64,000 nt of DNA from an uncultured bacterium (GTDB lineage: Bacteria > Bacillota > Clostridia > Lachnospirales > Lachnospiraceae). The notes under the pieces are model-generated. The model had not been told where the DNA came from and did not search any database. It saw only the letters and a list, made by a program, of their open reading frames with translations. The DNA is taken from the NCBI GenBank assembly GCA_947073545.1, contig CAMTMP010000014.1, positions 24,213 through 88,212 on the forward strand, given 5' to 3'. Numbering within the stretch: the stretch's first letter is position 1; the number at the start of each line of letters is the position of its first letter. Shown here piece by piece: positions 1 to 10,000 of the stretch. Position numbers and translations under genes: made by a program.

Positions 1-786
1 CCGGTTGACACCCTCCCTGATGGCGTCCGTGCAGTTTCCGAGCTTCGGCAGCATACCGCCGCCGATGCAGCCGCTCCCGATCAGTTCCTCCGCCTGTGCC
101 GCCGTCAGTCTCGAAATAAAGCTGGACTTATCGTTGATATCCCGGTAAAGACCCTCTATGTCTGTGAGGAACACCAGCTTGTCCGCTCCCACCGCCTTAG
201 CAATGGCACATGCCGCGTCGTCCGCATTGATATTGTAAGTCATAAACTGCTCGTCCAAACCGATGGGTGCCACGATGGGCAGGAAATCCTTCTCTAAAAG
301 ATCGTAAAGTACCTTCGGCTCCACGCCGCAGATCTCGCCCACGAAACCGATGTCCTCGCCGTCCGCATATCTCTTCTTACACTGCAAAAGCCCCGCGTCC
401 TTGCCGCTGATGCCGACCGCCTTGACGCCCAGCTCCTCCACCATCCTGACAAGATTTTTGTTGACTTTGTTCAGAACCATTTCAGCGATCTCCATGGTTT
501 CCTCATCCGTCACGCGCAGTCCGTTCACGAACTTCGCCTCCTTGCCGACCTTGCCCACCCAACGGCTGATCTCCTTGCCGCCGCCGTGAACGATAATCGG
601 CTTAAACCCAACCAGTTTTAAGAGCGTCACGTCCTTGATGACGTTTTTTTGCAGCTCCTCATTGCTCATGGCGCTGCCGCCGTACTTGACCACGATGATT
701 TTCCTGTTGAATTTCTGGATATAGGGAAGAGCCTCGATCAAGACCTCTGCTTTGCCCAGAATTTTGTCCATTTCCTGCTGTTCCAT
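1..786 (-). CDS. argB: Acetylglutamate kinase, partial (C-terminus outside window)
   Basis: ArgB phosphorylates N-acetyl-L-glutamate with ATP, the second step of arginine biosynthesis in the cytoplasm. The visible 262 codons stay open to the window edge; the family is usually about 290-300 residues, so only the last 30-40 are missing. Amino-acid kinase signatures are clear: VVKYGGSAM near residue 32 (nucleotide loop), [10 protein letters not shown] (substrate glycine loop), NADDAA and DIEGLYRD further on. The start (MEQQEMDK) is chosen because an AGAGG ribosome site precedes it. It lies 136 bases downstream of argJ on the same strand, so the two probably form part of an arginine operon continuing off the left edge. 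Confidence 0.96.
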   Translation of the reverse strand, partial: MEQQEMDKILGKAEVLIEALPYIQKFNRKIIVVKYGGSAMSNEELQKNVIKDVTLLKLVGFKPIIVHGGGKEISRWVGKVGKEAKFVNGLRVTDEETMEIAEMVLNKVNKNLVRMVEELGVKAVGISGKDAGLLQCKKRYADGEDIGFVGEICGVEPKVLYDLLEKDFLPIVAPIGLDEQFMTYNINADDAACAIAKAVGADKLVFLTDIEGLYRDINDKSSFISRLTAAQAEELIGSGCIGGGMLPKLGNCTDAIREGVNR

Positions 787-922
787 ATTGTATTGTGCCT
801 CTTTTCTTTAATTGGTAAAAGTCCGCTCGGAAGGGATGCATATTCTTAAGGAGCCTCTCCGAGGTACTGTATTGAATTGACTTAAATCATGTCAATATCG
901 GCTTTCGCCCGCGCTTTTGCGG

Positions 923-2146
923 TCAGCTGCGGTAATCCGCATTAATATTAACATATTCATGCGTCAGGTCGCAGCCCCATGCCGCAGCTTCGGCATCCCC
1001 CCTATGCATATCCACAATCACGCTGACTTCCGGAGCGGAAAGGAGTTTTGTCGCCTCCTCCTCGTCATAGTCGGTCAGCATACCGTTTTTGCAAATCTGC
1101 ATACGGTGTCCTTCAGCCTCGCAGTAAAGGTCGACCTGCTCCGGGTCAAAATCCACGCCTGCGTAACCGAGAGCGCACATGATACGCCCCACGTTGGCGT
1201 CATGGCCGTAGATCATCGCCTTGGTCAAACTGGAGCAGACCACGGACTTACACAAAGTACGGGCCTCCTCCTTCGTGGCCGCATGAATCACCTTCGTCTC
1301 AAACAGAGCCGTCGCACCCTCGCCGTCCCCGGCCATCTTCTTTGCCAGCGTCTCATCTATATAATGAAGGGCTTCCTTAAATTTATCGTAATCCTCATTT
1401 TTCTCCGTGATCTCGACATTTTCCGCCAGTCCGTTCGCCATCACAATCAGCGTATCGTTGGTGGAGGTATCGCCGTCCACGGAAACCATATTGAAGGTGT
1501 CCTTCACGTCCTCGCTAAGCGCTTCCTGCAAAAGCTCTTTCGAGATCGCGGCATCCGTCGTGATAAAGCCGAGCATGGTGCTCATATTCGGATGAATCAT
1601 GCCGGAGCCTTTGCACATGCCGCCCACGGTCACGGTCTTTCCCCCAATCTCGATCTGCACCGCCGCCTGCTTCGGCTTCGTGTCCGTGGTCATAATGGCC
1701 TCCACGGCTGCAAGCCCCGCTTCCGGCGTATGCGCCTTTGTCCGCACGAGCCTATCCACACCCGCCGCAATCTTTTCCACGGGAATCTGCCACCCGATCA
1801 CACCGGTAGACGCCACGAGAACAGCGTCTGACGAAACGCCCAGCGCCTCAGCCGCTTTCTGCGCCGTCTGTTTACAGCACTCATATCCCTGCTTGCCTGT
1901 ACACGCGTTGGCTATTCCCGCGTTGACCACAACCGCCTGCGCATAAGGGGCATGGGCCACAATCTCCTTATCCCACAAAACGGGCGCAGCCTTCACCACA
2001 TTTCCTGTAAAAACCCCGGCCACCCGGCAGGGCTCCTGACTGTAAATCAGGGCCATATCCTTTCTGTTCTGATATTTGATCGCCGCTTCCACCCCGGCCG
2101 CCTCAAATCCCGCCGCCGCAGTCACACCGCCTTCTATTATTTTCAT
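923..2146 (-). CDS. argJ: Bifunctional glutamate N-acetyltransferase / ornithine acetyltransferase
   Basis: ArgJ transfers the acetyl group from N-acetylornithine to glutamate, recycling acetyl groups in the arginine pathway; bifunctional forms also use acetyl-CoA. The protein (407 residues) carries the autoproteolysis region KGSGMIHPNM-STML: cleavage before the Thr yields alpha and beta chains, and here the residue before it is Ser instead of the common Ala. The open frame extends 33 codons further upstream, but the MKIIEGG start is preferred because AGGAAAGAGGA lies just before it and it matches the family N-terminus. The longer reading would run into the palindromic repeats. argB follows on the same strand; argC is not next to it. 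Confidence 0.95.
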   Translation of the reverse strand: MKIIEGGVTAAAGFEAAGVEAAIKYQNRKDMALIYSQEPCRVAGVFTGNVVKAAPVLWDKEIVAHAPYAQAVVVNAGIANACTGKQGYECCKQTAQKAAEALGVSSDAVLVASTGVIGWQIPVEKIAAGVDRLVRTKAHTPEAGLAAVEAIMTTDTKPKQAAVQIEIGGKTVTVGGMCKGSGMIHPNMSTMLGFITTDAAISKELLQEALSEDVKDTFNMVSVDGDTSTNDTLIVMANGLAENVEITEKNEDYDKFKEALHYIDETLAKKMAGDGEGATALFETKVIHAATKEEARTLCKSVVCSSLTKAMIYGHDANVGRIMCALGYAGVDFDPEQVDLYCEAEGHRMQICKNGMLTDYDEEEATKLLSAPEVSVIVDMHRGDAEAAAWGCDLTHEYVNINADYRS

Positions 2147-2179
2147 CGCACACTCATCCTCTTTCCTAATAAATATACA

Positions 2180-2393
2180 AAAGCATAAACCAGCGTAGAG
2201 AATGCTACCTTCTAGCATTTCACACTCTGCAAAAGCACAAATCAATGCGGAGAATGCTGCTTTTCAGCATTTCACACTCAGTAAACGCATAAATCAACGC
2301 AGAGAATGCTGCTTTTCAGCATTCTCTTATGCGAGACTTAGTAATTCTTGGCGTCCCGTCCAATGGCGGGACGTCTTTAGAATTACTTCTCGC
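2180..2393. repeat. Composite palindromic repeat cluster upstream of argJ
   Basis: Three tandem units of about 51 bases each contain a hairpin of the form GAGAATGCT - loop - AGCATT(CTC), followed by CACACTC. They are followed at 2331-2393 by a longer inverted repeat (TAGTAATTCTTGGCGTCCCG ... GCGGGACGTC..TAGAATTACTT). The same two-part design recurs at 30578-30691 and 45693-45859. It lies between argJ and the end of the nucleotidyltransferase gene. No reading frame here resembles a protein. Confidence 0.85.
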
Positions 2394-2433
2394 ATTAATA
2401 TACAATAAACCAACAGGTATTGCAACCTCGCCC

Positions 2434-3219
2434 CTACGCAAGCGTCTCCCCGATCACCTTTTCAAGCTCAGACACCATAATCTCCACCACCGATGCCGCC
2501 GCCGGATCTTTAAACATGCTGTTAAGCAGAAGCCTGATATTCAGCTCAAATCTGGCAGGCAGAATGCCGCACTCCTCCATGCAGATCTGCATCAGACGCT
2601 TTTCTCCAGGATGCAGTTTTTCATTCAGGGCAAAAAGAATATCGAAATAGGAAGCAAAAAAGCGGTTCACACTCTGGTTGATATGCACCATGTCGCCCCG
2701 CTTCATTGCCCTTTCAATCTGTACCATAAAGGAGGGAATGCCATACTTGATACGGTTCATATGGCTGCTGATGATATTATTTTTCAATTCCTGCGGATAA
2801 GGCACCTGATATTTTTCCTTGGCCGCTCCCAGAAAGCCGCCTTTGTCGTATGCGATCCTGCCTGTCAAAAGACTGTGCCACATGCCCGTAGTACAGCTTT
2901 CCAACACCTCGCAGTGTACCACCACCCGGTCAATGCACGAAAGAAACGCATGCAGATTCCGGTATACGATATGCAGCTCGGTGCCGTCCTCCATGATACA
3001 AATGTCCTCATGCTCCCTGTCATGGTTGTCAAGCGTTATACTGTCACAGTATTTCTCCAGCACGGCACGTCTTGACTCTGCCGGAACCGGCTCCATGCTG
3101 TAAACATACACGTCATAGTCCGAAAATTCGTCGTTTCTCTTGACAGCGCGGGAACCGCCTATCGCCATGCCGTGAACCTGTGGAAATCTTGCGTACTCGT
3201 TGAAAATGTCCTGTACCAT
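2434..3219 (-). CDS. Nucleotidyltransferase-fold protein with DUF4037-like C-terminus
   Basis: The N-terminus carries the polymerase-beta superfamily signature GGSRA followed ten residues later by SDYDVYVY (residues 21-40), giving the two metal-binding aspartates D34 and D36. The remainder resembles the helical DUF4037 domain (HMNRIKYGIPSFMVQIERAMKRGD and HINQSVNRFFASYFDILFALNE). Members of this superfamily transfer nucleotides to small molecules such as aminoglycosides or to proteins; the substrate here cannot be told from sequence. At 261 residues it is close to the usual size for this architecture. It stands alone; the gene upstream on the same strand ends about 100 bases before it begins. 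Confidence 0.75.
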   Translation of the reverse strand: MVQDIFNEYARFPQVHGMAIGGSRAVKRNDEFSDYDVYVYSMEPVPAESRRAVLEKYCDSITLDNHDREHEDICIMEDGTELHIVYRNLHAFLSCIDRVVVHCEVLESCTTGMWHSLLTGRIAYDKGGFLGAAKEKYQVPYPQELKNNIISSHMNRIKYGIPSFMVQIERAMKRGDMVHINQSVNRFFASYFDILFALNEKLHPGEKRLMQICMEECGILPARFELNIRLLLNSMFKDPAAASVVEIMVSELEKVIGETLA

Positions 3220-3319
3220 CTCTCACTCCTTGGCTGTCTCCCCATCCTGTACCGCGCAAAACCGCTCCCTTCTGCACAGGCGATCTGTTTTTCCACTGCC
3301 TCATACAGGATTTTTCCTT

Positions 3320-3673
3320 TTACAAGAGATTCTCCCACACGCTGTCCTTAAACCCCGGGCACACGCCCTTTTCACTTACAAGAAGCGGCCGTTTGACCAA
3401 CATCCCGTCCGTGGCGAGGAGGGCATACTGCTCCTCTTCACTCATATCGGCCAGCTTGTCCTTAAGCCCCATCTCCTTGTAGAGCAGGCCACTGGTATTG
3501 AAAAACCGCTTGAGCGGCAGACCGCTTTTTTCATGCCAGTTTTTCAGTTCGTCCGCCGTCGGATTCTCCTCTTTGATCGGACGCCCCTCGTATGCAATTC
3601 CCTTTTCCTCCAGCCATTTCAAGGCTTTCTGACAGGTAGAGCATTTCGCGTAATAAAGTACCGTCGGTTTCAT
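3320..3673 (-). CDS. ArsC/Spx-family thioredoxin-fold protein
   Basis: A 117-residue ArsC/Spx/YffB-type protein with a CSTC redox motif near the N-terminus (YYAKCSTCQKALKWLEE), then GRPIKEENPTADEL and FNTSGLLYKEMGLKDKL, and the late VKRPLLVS segment that holds the conserved Arg-Pro. Relatives are either glutaredoxin/thioredoxin-dependent arsenate reductases or redox-sensing transcription factors (Spx). No arsenic genes (arsB, arsR) are nearby, so a general redox role is as likely as arsenate reduction. A GGAGGAA-type ribosome site precedes the ATG. Length is typical for the family. Confidence 0.85.
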   Translation of the reverse strand: MKPTVLYYAKCSTCQKALKWLEEKGIAYEGRPIKEENPTADELKNWHEKSGLPLKRFFNTSGLLYKEMGLKDKLADMSEEEQYALLATDGMLVKRPLLVSEKGVCPGFKDSVWENLL

Positions 3674-3805
3674 ACCTGATTCCTCCGTGTTGTATTTTCC
3701 TATTTAAGTTTAAATGCCATTCTAATTTTATCAGTATTTTCCACTTTTTTGCAATCATTATCTTGAAAAGATTCCCTTTATGCGGCGTATCACATGTAAA
3801 ATGTT

Positions 3806-5146
3806 TCACTCCTGCACCTTCTGTATCATAACCTGCCGCCTGTATACCCACAAAAGACACAGGCACAAAAACATATCCGCCAAAAGCCACGCACTGATTT
3901 CTCCCCAGAATACACCAGCCTGACCAATCCTTTTCGTCAGAAAAAAGGCGCAGCCTACCCGCATGAATAGCTGCAGAAAACTGGAGCACATGGGCAGTAC
4001 CGTATTTCCCATGCCCTGCACGCAGGCCCGCACAATATAGAGCAGATACAAAAGCCAGAAGAAGGCCGCCAGAATCCTTAGAAAGGTACAGCCAATTTCC
4101 AATGTCTGCATGAGTACCTTTTCCTCTCCCGATAAAAAACATCTGAGAATGGGATCTCCAAAGGTTAACATAATAGCAGACATAAGAACGGATGTCACAA
4201 CTCCCATCACGCAGGCAGCGCCAAGTCCTTTTTTCACTCTCCCATAATCCCCGGCCCCCGCATTCTGTCCCGTATAGGAAACCACCGCATAACTGTAAGA
4301 GACAGCCGCCGTCTCAAGCAGCCCGTAGAGTTTATTGGCCGCTGTAAATCCTGCCACAAAAATCGTGCCAAAGCCGTTTACAACCGACTGTACCGCCAAG
4401 CCGCCAAATCCTGTAATTACATTCTGCAATCCCATCGGAAGCCCCAACCCAAGAAGCCGCCAGCATCTTTCCGGCCGTATTTCCAAATCCGCCCGGCCAA
4501 TCCTGACAAAGCCACCGTTTCGCACCACCCGCATACAATACACCGCCGATAACAACTGCGACAGCAACGTGGCCAGGGCCGCGCCAAACACGCCCAGATG
4601 CAGTATGATCACAAACAAAAGATCCAGAACAATATTACAGACAGCCGCCAGGGAAACAGCGATAAGCGGCGTCCTGCTGTCCCCCACAGCCCGCAAAAAC
4701 GCCGCTAAAATATTATAACAAAAAGAAATGCACACCCCGCCACAGAGCGTCCGCAGATAGACCTGCGCCATCCCGATCATGTCTTCGGGCGTATTAAGCC
4801 ACACCAATACAGGTTTACATAACAATAATCCAACCACGGTAAACACTATGCTTAAAACGAGACACAGGAGAAGACTCCCCCCCATATCCTTTTTCAGCTC
4901 CTCTTCATCACGGCTTCCAAACCGTTTCGCCATGCTGATAGAAAAACCCTGCGTAATCCCCTGCACACACCCAAACATGACAAACACCAGCCACTCTGTT
5001 GCGCCCAGAGCGGCCAGTGCCGTCACACCGAGATATTTTCCGACGATCATTGTATCCACAAAAGTATTTAACTGCTGGAACACATTGCCGATCATCAGGG
5101 AAAAGGCAAAGCCAGACAGCAAGACAAACGGATTACCTCTGGTCAT
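3806..5146 (-). CDS. MATE-family multidrug efflux transporter
   Basis: A membrane antiporter with about twelve hydrophobic segments that exports cationic or other small compounds using a sodium or proton gradient. The N-terminus matches the MATE pattern well (MTRGNPFVLLSGFAFSLMIG, then FVDTMIVGKYLG), and the second half shows the usual internal duplication (YTGQNAGAGDYGRVKKGL). The start at MTRGNP is preferred because AAAGGTG lies eight bases before it and it aligns with family starts; ATG codons 18 and 33 bases upstream are also open. It begins a few dozen bases after the coiled-coil gene ends and may be co-transcribed with it. The substrate is unknown. Confidence 0.9.
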   Translation of the reverse strand: MTRGNPFVLLSGFAFSLMIGNVFQQLNTFVDTMIVGKYLGVTALAALGATEWLVFVMFGCVQGITQGFSISMAKRFGSRDEEELKKDMGGSLLLCLVLSIVFTVVGLLLCKPVLVWLNTPEDMIGMAQVYLRTLCGGVCISFCYNILAAFLRAVGDSRTPLIAVSLAAVCNIVLDLLFVIILHLGVFGAALATLLSQLLSAVYCMRVVRNGGFVRIGRADLEIRPERCWRLLGLGLPMGLQNVITGFGGLAVQSVVNGFGTIFVAGFTAANKLYGLLETAAVSYSYAVVSYTGQNAGAGDYGRVKKGLGAACVMGVVTSVLMSAIMLTFGDPILRCFLSGEEKVLMQTLEIGCTFLRILAAFFWLLYLLYIVRACVQGMGNTVLPMCSSFLQLFMRVGCAFFLTKRIGQAGVFWGEISAWLLADMFLCLCLLWVYRRQVMIQKVQE

Positions 5147-5188
5147 GTCTTTCACACCTTTCATACTTCCCCGTGCCATCCTCTCCCG

Positions 5189-5806
5189 CTATTCTATATT
5201 CCCTTCCGTCCCGGCGGATGCCTCCGCCTCCATGCCCTCGGGCATACCCACATTGGTCTCCGCGTTCTGGGAAGCCTCGTAAGGATCATCATACTCCTTC
5301 TCTTCCTCCTCGCCCCAGAGGGAATCCCATTCCTTGTGTTCTCCCTCCATATGGATGGCCGCCATCTCCTTCGCCATCTTGTAGATGTCCATGTTGAAGT
5401 CCATCAGCTTCTTTTCGTCCTGCGCGGGCACGCGGTCACCCCTGCTGATTCTTCTGGCGATCTCCAGACACTTGGCCATCTCCTCTCCGTACTCCTTCCA
5501 AGCGTCGCCCTGCTGCTCGGCCACCACGCTGTTAAAAATGCCGGCTTCCTGCTCAATCAGTTCGTCGAGCGTCTTCTCGTTTTTATTGATCTGGCCGGAA
5601 AGCTCGTCGATTTTTTCCTGCAATTCCTTTTCTCTCTCCAAGTATGCCTCGGAAAACTCAAAGATCACGCCCTGTTCCTCGCTTTTCTTTCGGGCTTCCT
5701 CCAGTTTTTTGCGGTTTTCCTCCCGCTGTTTCACAAAATCACGCTTCTGTCCCCTTAAGAGACCAAGCTGCTGCCTGTAGGCTTTCTGTGCTTCGCCGAT
5801 TTTCAT
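5189..5806 (-). CDS. Hypothetical coiled-coil protein
   Basis: A soluble 205-residue protein I cannot assign to a named family. The first 110 residues are highly charged and helical, with heptad-like stretches (KQREENRKKLEEARKKSEEQG and LEREKELQEKIDELSGQI), pointing to a long coiled coil. A middle part (KCLEIARRISRGDRVPAQDEKKLMDFN) looks helical, and the last 45 residues are acidic and low complexity (GEEEEKEYDDP). No signal peptide or membrane segment. The start is set by AGGAAGTGATATT before the ATG; the open frame upstream of it is not protein-like. The MATE gene follows closely on the same strand. Confidence 0.8.
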   Translation of the reverse strand: MKIGEAQKAYRQQLGLLRGQKRDFVKQREENRKKLEEARKKSEEQGVIFEFSEAYLEREKELQEKIDELSGQINKNEKTLDELIEQEAGIFNSVVAEQQGDAWKEYGEEMAKCLEIARRISRGDRVPAQDEKKLMDFNMDIYKMAKEMAAIHMEGEHKEWDSLWGEEEEKEYDDPYEASQNAETNVGMPEGMEAEASAGTEGNIE

Positions 5807-6105
5807 AATATCACTTCCTTTTGATGGTAAGACACATCCTTGTGTCGATTGTTTTATGAATATCCTGTTCCGTAAGTTTGGGAAGCGGGATATCCGGTTG
5901 CGTCTGTTATATAGATATATCGGCATGTTTGCGGGATTTCTACAGTTTGCCAATTGTCCTGTCCTAATTGTTGCCACTGGCAGAGCCGTCATTCCCGGAA
6001 AAACTTCCACTCTGCCTTCCCGACAAAACAAACCATACAAAATCGGGCAAAACCTGTTATACTGGTCTATACTCTGATTACAGCAAATGCAAAGGAGACA
6101 AAAAC

Positions 6106-6963
6106 ATGGAATGGATGAAAGCAGTCGGAGATGCGATTGATTACATTGAAACACATATCACAGAGGAACTCAGCACGGAAGCCGTGGCAAGGCACGTCTG
6201 TATCTCGCCCTTCTACTTCCAGAAAGGTTTTGGTATGCTCTGCGGATACACGGTTTCGGAATACATCCGTAACCGCAGGCTTGCCCTTGCAGGCGGAGAA
6301 CTGACTGCCAGCGATGTAAAGATCATTGATCTTGCACTCAGATACGGCTACGACTCCCCCGACAGCTTTACCAAAGCTTTCACCCGTTTCCACGGCATCA
6401 CACCCTCTATGGCGCGCAAAGAAGGCGTGACCCTGAAATCCTTTGCCCCGCTGAAACTGACAATCTCTTTGAAAGGTGGTTATCTGATGGATTACAGAAT
6501 TACGAAAAAAGAAAGTTTTACGGTACTCGGCGTTTCCCGCATCTTCAATTACGAAAACGCCAAGCAGGATATCCCCGCATTCTGGAAAGAACACTATGCA
6601 CAGGAAAAATGCAGATATGTGGAAGGGAGATTCGGAATCAACATCGACAGTTCTATGGGGAATGAAAGCTTTTCCTATCTGATCGCAGATCTCTATGATC
6701 CTGCCACGGATATCCCGAAAGGCTTCGAGGTAACGACCATTCCCGCATTCACATGGGCTGTCTTTCCCTGCATCGGTCCCCTGCCGGACGCCCTGCAGGA
6801 CGTCAATACCCGGATTTTCTCCGAATGGCTCCCCGCCTTAAAGGAGTATAAATTCGCGGCGGGCTACTGTATCGAAATGTACGACCAGCCCGAAAAATAC
6901 CCGAAGGGAACTTCCGATGAAAATTACCGCACGGAAATCTGGATTCCTGTTGCCAGAAAGTAA
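6106..6963 (+). CDS. AraC-family regulator with GyrI-like ligand-binding domain
   Basis: A 285-residue transcription factor. Residues 1-110 form two helix-turn-helix units typical of AraC/XylS (STEAVARHVCISPFYFQKGF, then IDLALRYGYDSPDSFTKAFTRFHG). The C-terminal half, from MDYRITKKESFTVLGVSR to the end, matches the GyrI-like/effector-binding domain that senses small, often cationic compounds (ending KYPKGTSDENYRTEIWIPV). The family usually activates efflux or detoxification genes. The start follows AAAGGAG by eight bases. The gene is divergent from the coiled-coil/MATE pair, about 300 bases away, so it could control the exporter; that is inference from position only. Confidence 0.9.
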   Translation: MEWMKAVGDAIDYIETHITEELSTEAVARHVCISPFYFQKGFGMLCGYTVSEYIRNRRLALAGGELTASDVKIIDLALRYGYDSPDSFTKAFTRFHGITPSMARKEGVTLKSFAPLKLTISLKGGYLMDYRITKKESFTVLGVSRIFNYENAKQDIPAFWKEHYAQEKCRYVEGRFGINIDSSMGNESFSYLIADLYDPATDIPKGFEVTTIPAFTWAVFPCIGPLPDALQDVNTRIFSEWLPALKEYKFAAGYCIEMYDQPEKYPKGTSDENYRTEIWIPVARK

Positions 6964-6973
6964 GTTCATTTTG

Positions 6974-7002
6974 CAATGGCCTGCTGAAACGTCAGGCCAT
7001 TG
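6974..7002. terminator. Convergent hairpin between AraC gene and hsdR
   Basis: A perfect 10-base stem CAATGGCCTG / CAGGCCATTG with a 9-base loop lies just after the AraC-type stop codon and overlaps the last codons of the converging hsdR gene. It could stop transcription from both sides, although no long T-run follows on either strand. Confidence 0.55.
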
Positions 7003-10000
7003 CGTTGGCATTGATCTGTTCAATTACCTTTCGGATTCCTGTCCAGACATTCATGTCCGTAAAGATTTCTACCACACTCCCTTTATCTGTGAAGGGCGTA
7101 TGCTGTAAAACAGAAAAGTCTTTTAGCAACCCGTTATGAACAATATATTCGACGATTTGATTCACAAAATAAATCTGCCTGCTGTCCATCTTCGAACCAT
7201 TCAGATATTCCGCAAACGCCTCTTTCGCCGCGTTCATATCCAGCCCGACAATTTCCCGTACAAACTCTCCAAGAGGTTTCTCCCCGTACTCTCTCTCATA
7301 ATCTTCTCTGGTTCCAATCTCTCCCCAGAGGATTTCCTCAAGCGACTGCACATCAAAGTCACTGAGAGGTTTATTGCCTCTTAATTTCACAATGGCAATA
7401 TGATTCTGATTCTGGCGGATATAATACTCCGCTTTCTCCTTATAATTTTTTAAATCACCGCTTTCCAGTTCCGCCTCATGCCACTCTGTTGACAAAATAT
7501 CGTCCGCGAAATTTGTCTCATACTTAGCCACTTTCTGCGGAATATACTTCATCAGGCTGCGAAGTTCCTCACGGATATATTCAAACTCATCAAGTCCGGC
7601 ATTGTCCAAATAACCCGTCTGCAGGATTTTTTGAATCAGATCTGTTTTTGCCTGAATTTCCGGGATATTGGCCACACCCGCTATTGCCTTCACATGTTTC
7701 AGCAGATCACCTTTTGCCCTGGTATACGTCTTATCTGACAAATATGCCAGTTCCATGCCGTACATCAGTGCATCAAAACGTACCGCGCAGGACTCATCCT
7801 GATCCGGCAGAATAAGCGGCGCAAGCTCCTCCTTGACCGTCTGCGTATCCTCATAGCTGATAGACTGGTAGCCGCTCACATCAGAGTACATTTCAACATG
7901 CTTTAGGTGCTGCCTTACCGTGAAGCTTTCTCTGTTCAGTTCTTGTACCTTGCCACTCATCGTCTCAACCAGTTTTTCCCGATACGCAATCAGTCGATTT
8001 ACCTGGCGGCCTGCATCCTGCAGTTTATAGGCAATCTGAAATTCCAGATTAAAAATTGCGCTTTGCAATGCCATCTGGTTCGCAGTCGGTTTCCCTTCGT
8101 TAACCCTGAAAAAAGCAAAGTTGCCGCAAAAATCAAAGATATAGAACTTCTGCTTATCCTCCCCATCCACCAATCCCGGACACAATCTGGTGCCCCGGCC
8201 AATCATCTGCCAAAATTTCGCCCGGCTTAACACCTTTTTGAAAAAGACAAGATTTAACACTTCCGGCACGTCTATCCCCGTATCCAGCATGTCCACAGAA
8301 ATAGCAATCTGCGGCAGTTTCCCAGCCTCCGCAAACTCATCTATCGCCTTTTGCGCATACTCCGTACGGTTATCTATCACCCTCGCAAAATCCTGTCCGT
8401 TCCTGGACAAATGGGGGTATTCTTTATTGAAAATCTCATAAATTTTTTCTGCATGATTGTGGTTCACCGCAAAAATAATCGTTTTCCCTAATTTCTGTCC
8501 ATAATCAATCTTCAACCCCTCATTCATCAAAACGCGGAGAACCTGCTTAATTGTATCCTCATTAAAAAGCCACTTATTGATAGCTGAGGACTGTATTCTT
8601 TCCGGGAAATTGCCGTTCTCATCCTTAAACGTGTTCTCATATGCCTCTCTGTCTTCCTGTGACAATTCATCGTAAGCAATCCCCTGCTCGATAAATTTTA
8701 CTTCCGACTCCACCGACAGATAATCAACCAAAAAACCGTCCGTCACCGCCTGAGCCAAATCATAACCGTAAGTCGGCACCCCGTCCTCCAGATCAAAAAT
8801 GGAGTATGTGTTTTTATCAATGTCCTCTTTCGGCGTTGCCGTCAATCCCACCAGCAAAGCGTCAAAATAAGTAAAAATGTCTTTATATTTATTGTAAATA
8901 GACCTGTGCGCTTCATCGCAGATGATCAAGTCAAAGTGTCCGCAGGAAAAAATTTTTCCCTCCTGGTCCACTGCATCATCAATTAGATGTATCATCGTCT
9001 GATAAGTGGAAAAAACACATCTGGCATTATAATTATTTTTTTCCTCCACCACGTTTACAACAGACAGTTCCTCGGTAAACTGATTCACAAAACTCCTCTT
9101 AGCCTGCGTAACCAGAGAATTTCGATCCGCCAGAAACAGAACATTTCTGATCCAGCCGGCATGCATCAATGCCTTGCAGAGCGCAATCACCGTTCTGGTC
9201 TTTCCTGCTCCTGTAGCCATGACGAAAAGCGCTTTTCTTCGGTTTCCCTCTCCAAAGCTGTCACACACCGCACGGATGGCCGCTTCCTGATAGTATCTTC
9301 CCGCAATCTTCTGATCCACTACAATATTTTTTAGCGGCGTCCGTCCACTTCGCAAGTTAAACCATTTTTCCAAATCCCTTTTGGAATAAACTCCAGACAC
9401 CTGTCTCTCCGGATACTGGCCGTCTATGATTCTTGTGTCAAAACCATTCGTCAGAAAAATAACCGGCCTTCTCTGATATTTCTGTTCCAGAATATCTGCA
9501 TAAAGTTTTGCCTGCTGCCGCCCTCTGGCCACATCCTCACAAGCGCTTTTCGCCTCGATAACGGCAAGTGGTTTATGCGCATCATCATAGAGTACATAAT
9601 CCGCATATCCTTTCCCCGATTGGTTTGGCATCCCCTCTATTTTCACCTCGTTTAGCCAGTTCTGCCCCTCAACCCAGCCCGCATCCCGAAGCATAAAATC
9701 AATATAAATTTTCCTTGTTTTATATTCGGATAAATCCAACGGCTTAGGCACATACGCAGGGTGCTTGCTTTCCCTTCTCTTTGTAAGCTCCGCTTTCAAA
9801 GCCTTATTTTCTTCTATTAGCGCCTGCAGATCCACATCCGCAAACGTTCTGTGCGGCACCTGCTGCTCCGGCAGCCCTTTGCCGAGAAGCGACAAGTCAA
9901 ATTGGCGTTCCTCATACTCCTTCGCATAACAACAGGCAACAAAATCAAGAAAGATAAATAAGTTCTGTAAGCAGAGAGATGCCTCATCAAAAGTAATTTT

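Noticed and set aside
917..1831. A 304-codon open frame on the plus strand
   Set aside because: It lies wholly opposite argJ, whose protein is clearly real.
2180..2335. Three regularly spaced palindromic units resembling a short CRISPR array
   Set aside because: The whole 51-base unit is repeated, including the parts that would be spacers, and no cas genes are nearby. It belongs to the dispersed composite repeat family.
3320..3673. Arsenic-resistance operon
   Set aside because: Only an ArsC/Spx-like protein is present; there is no arsenite exporter or ArsR repressor nearby.
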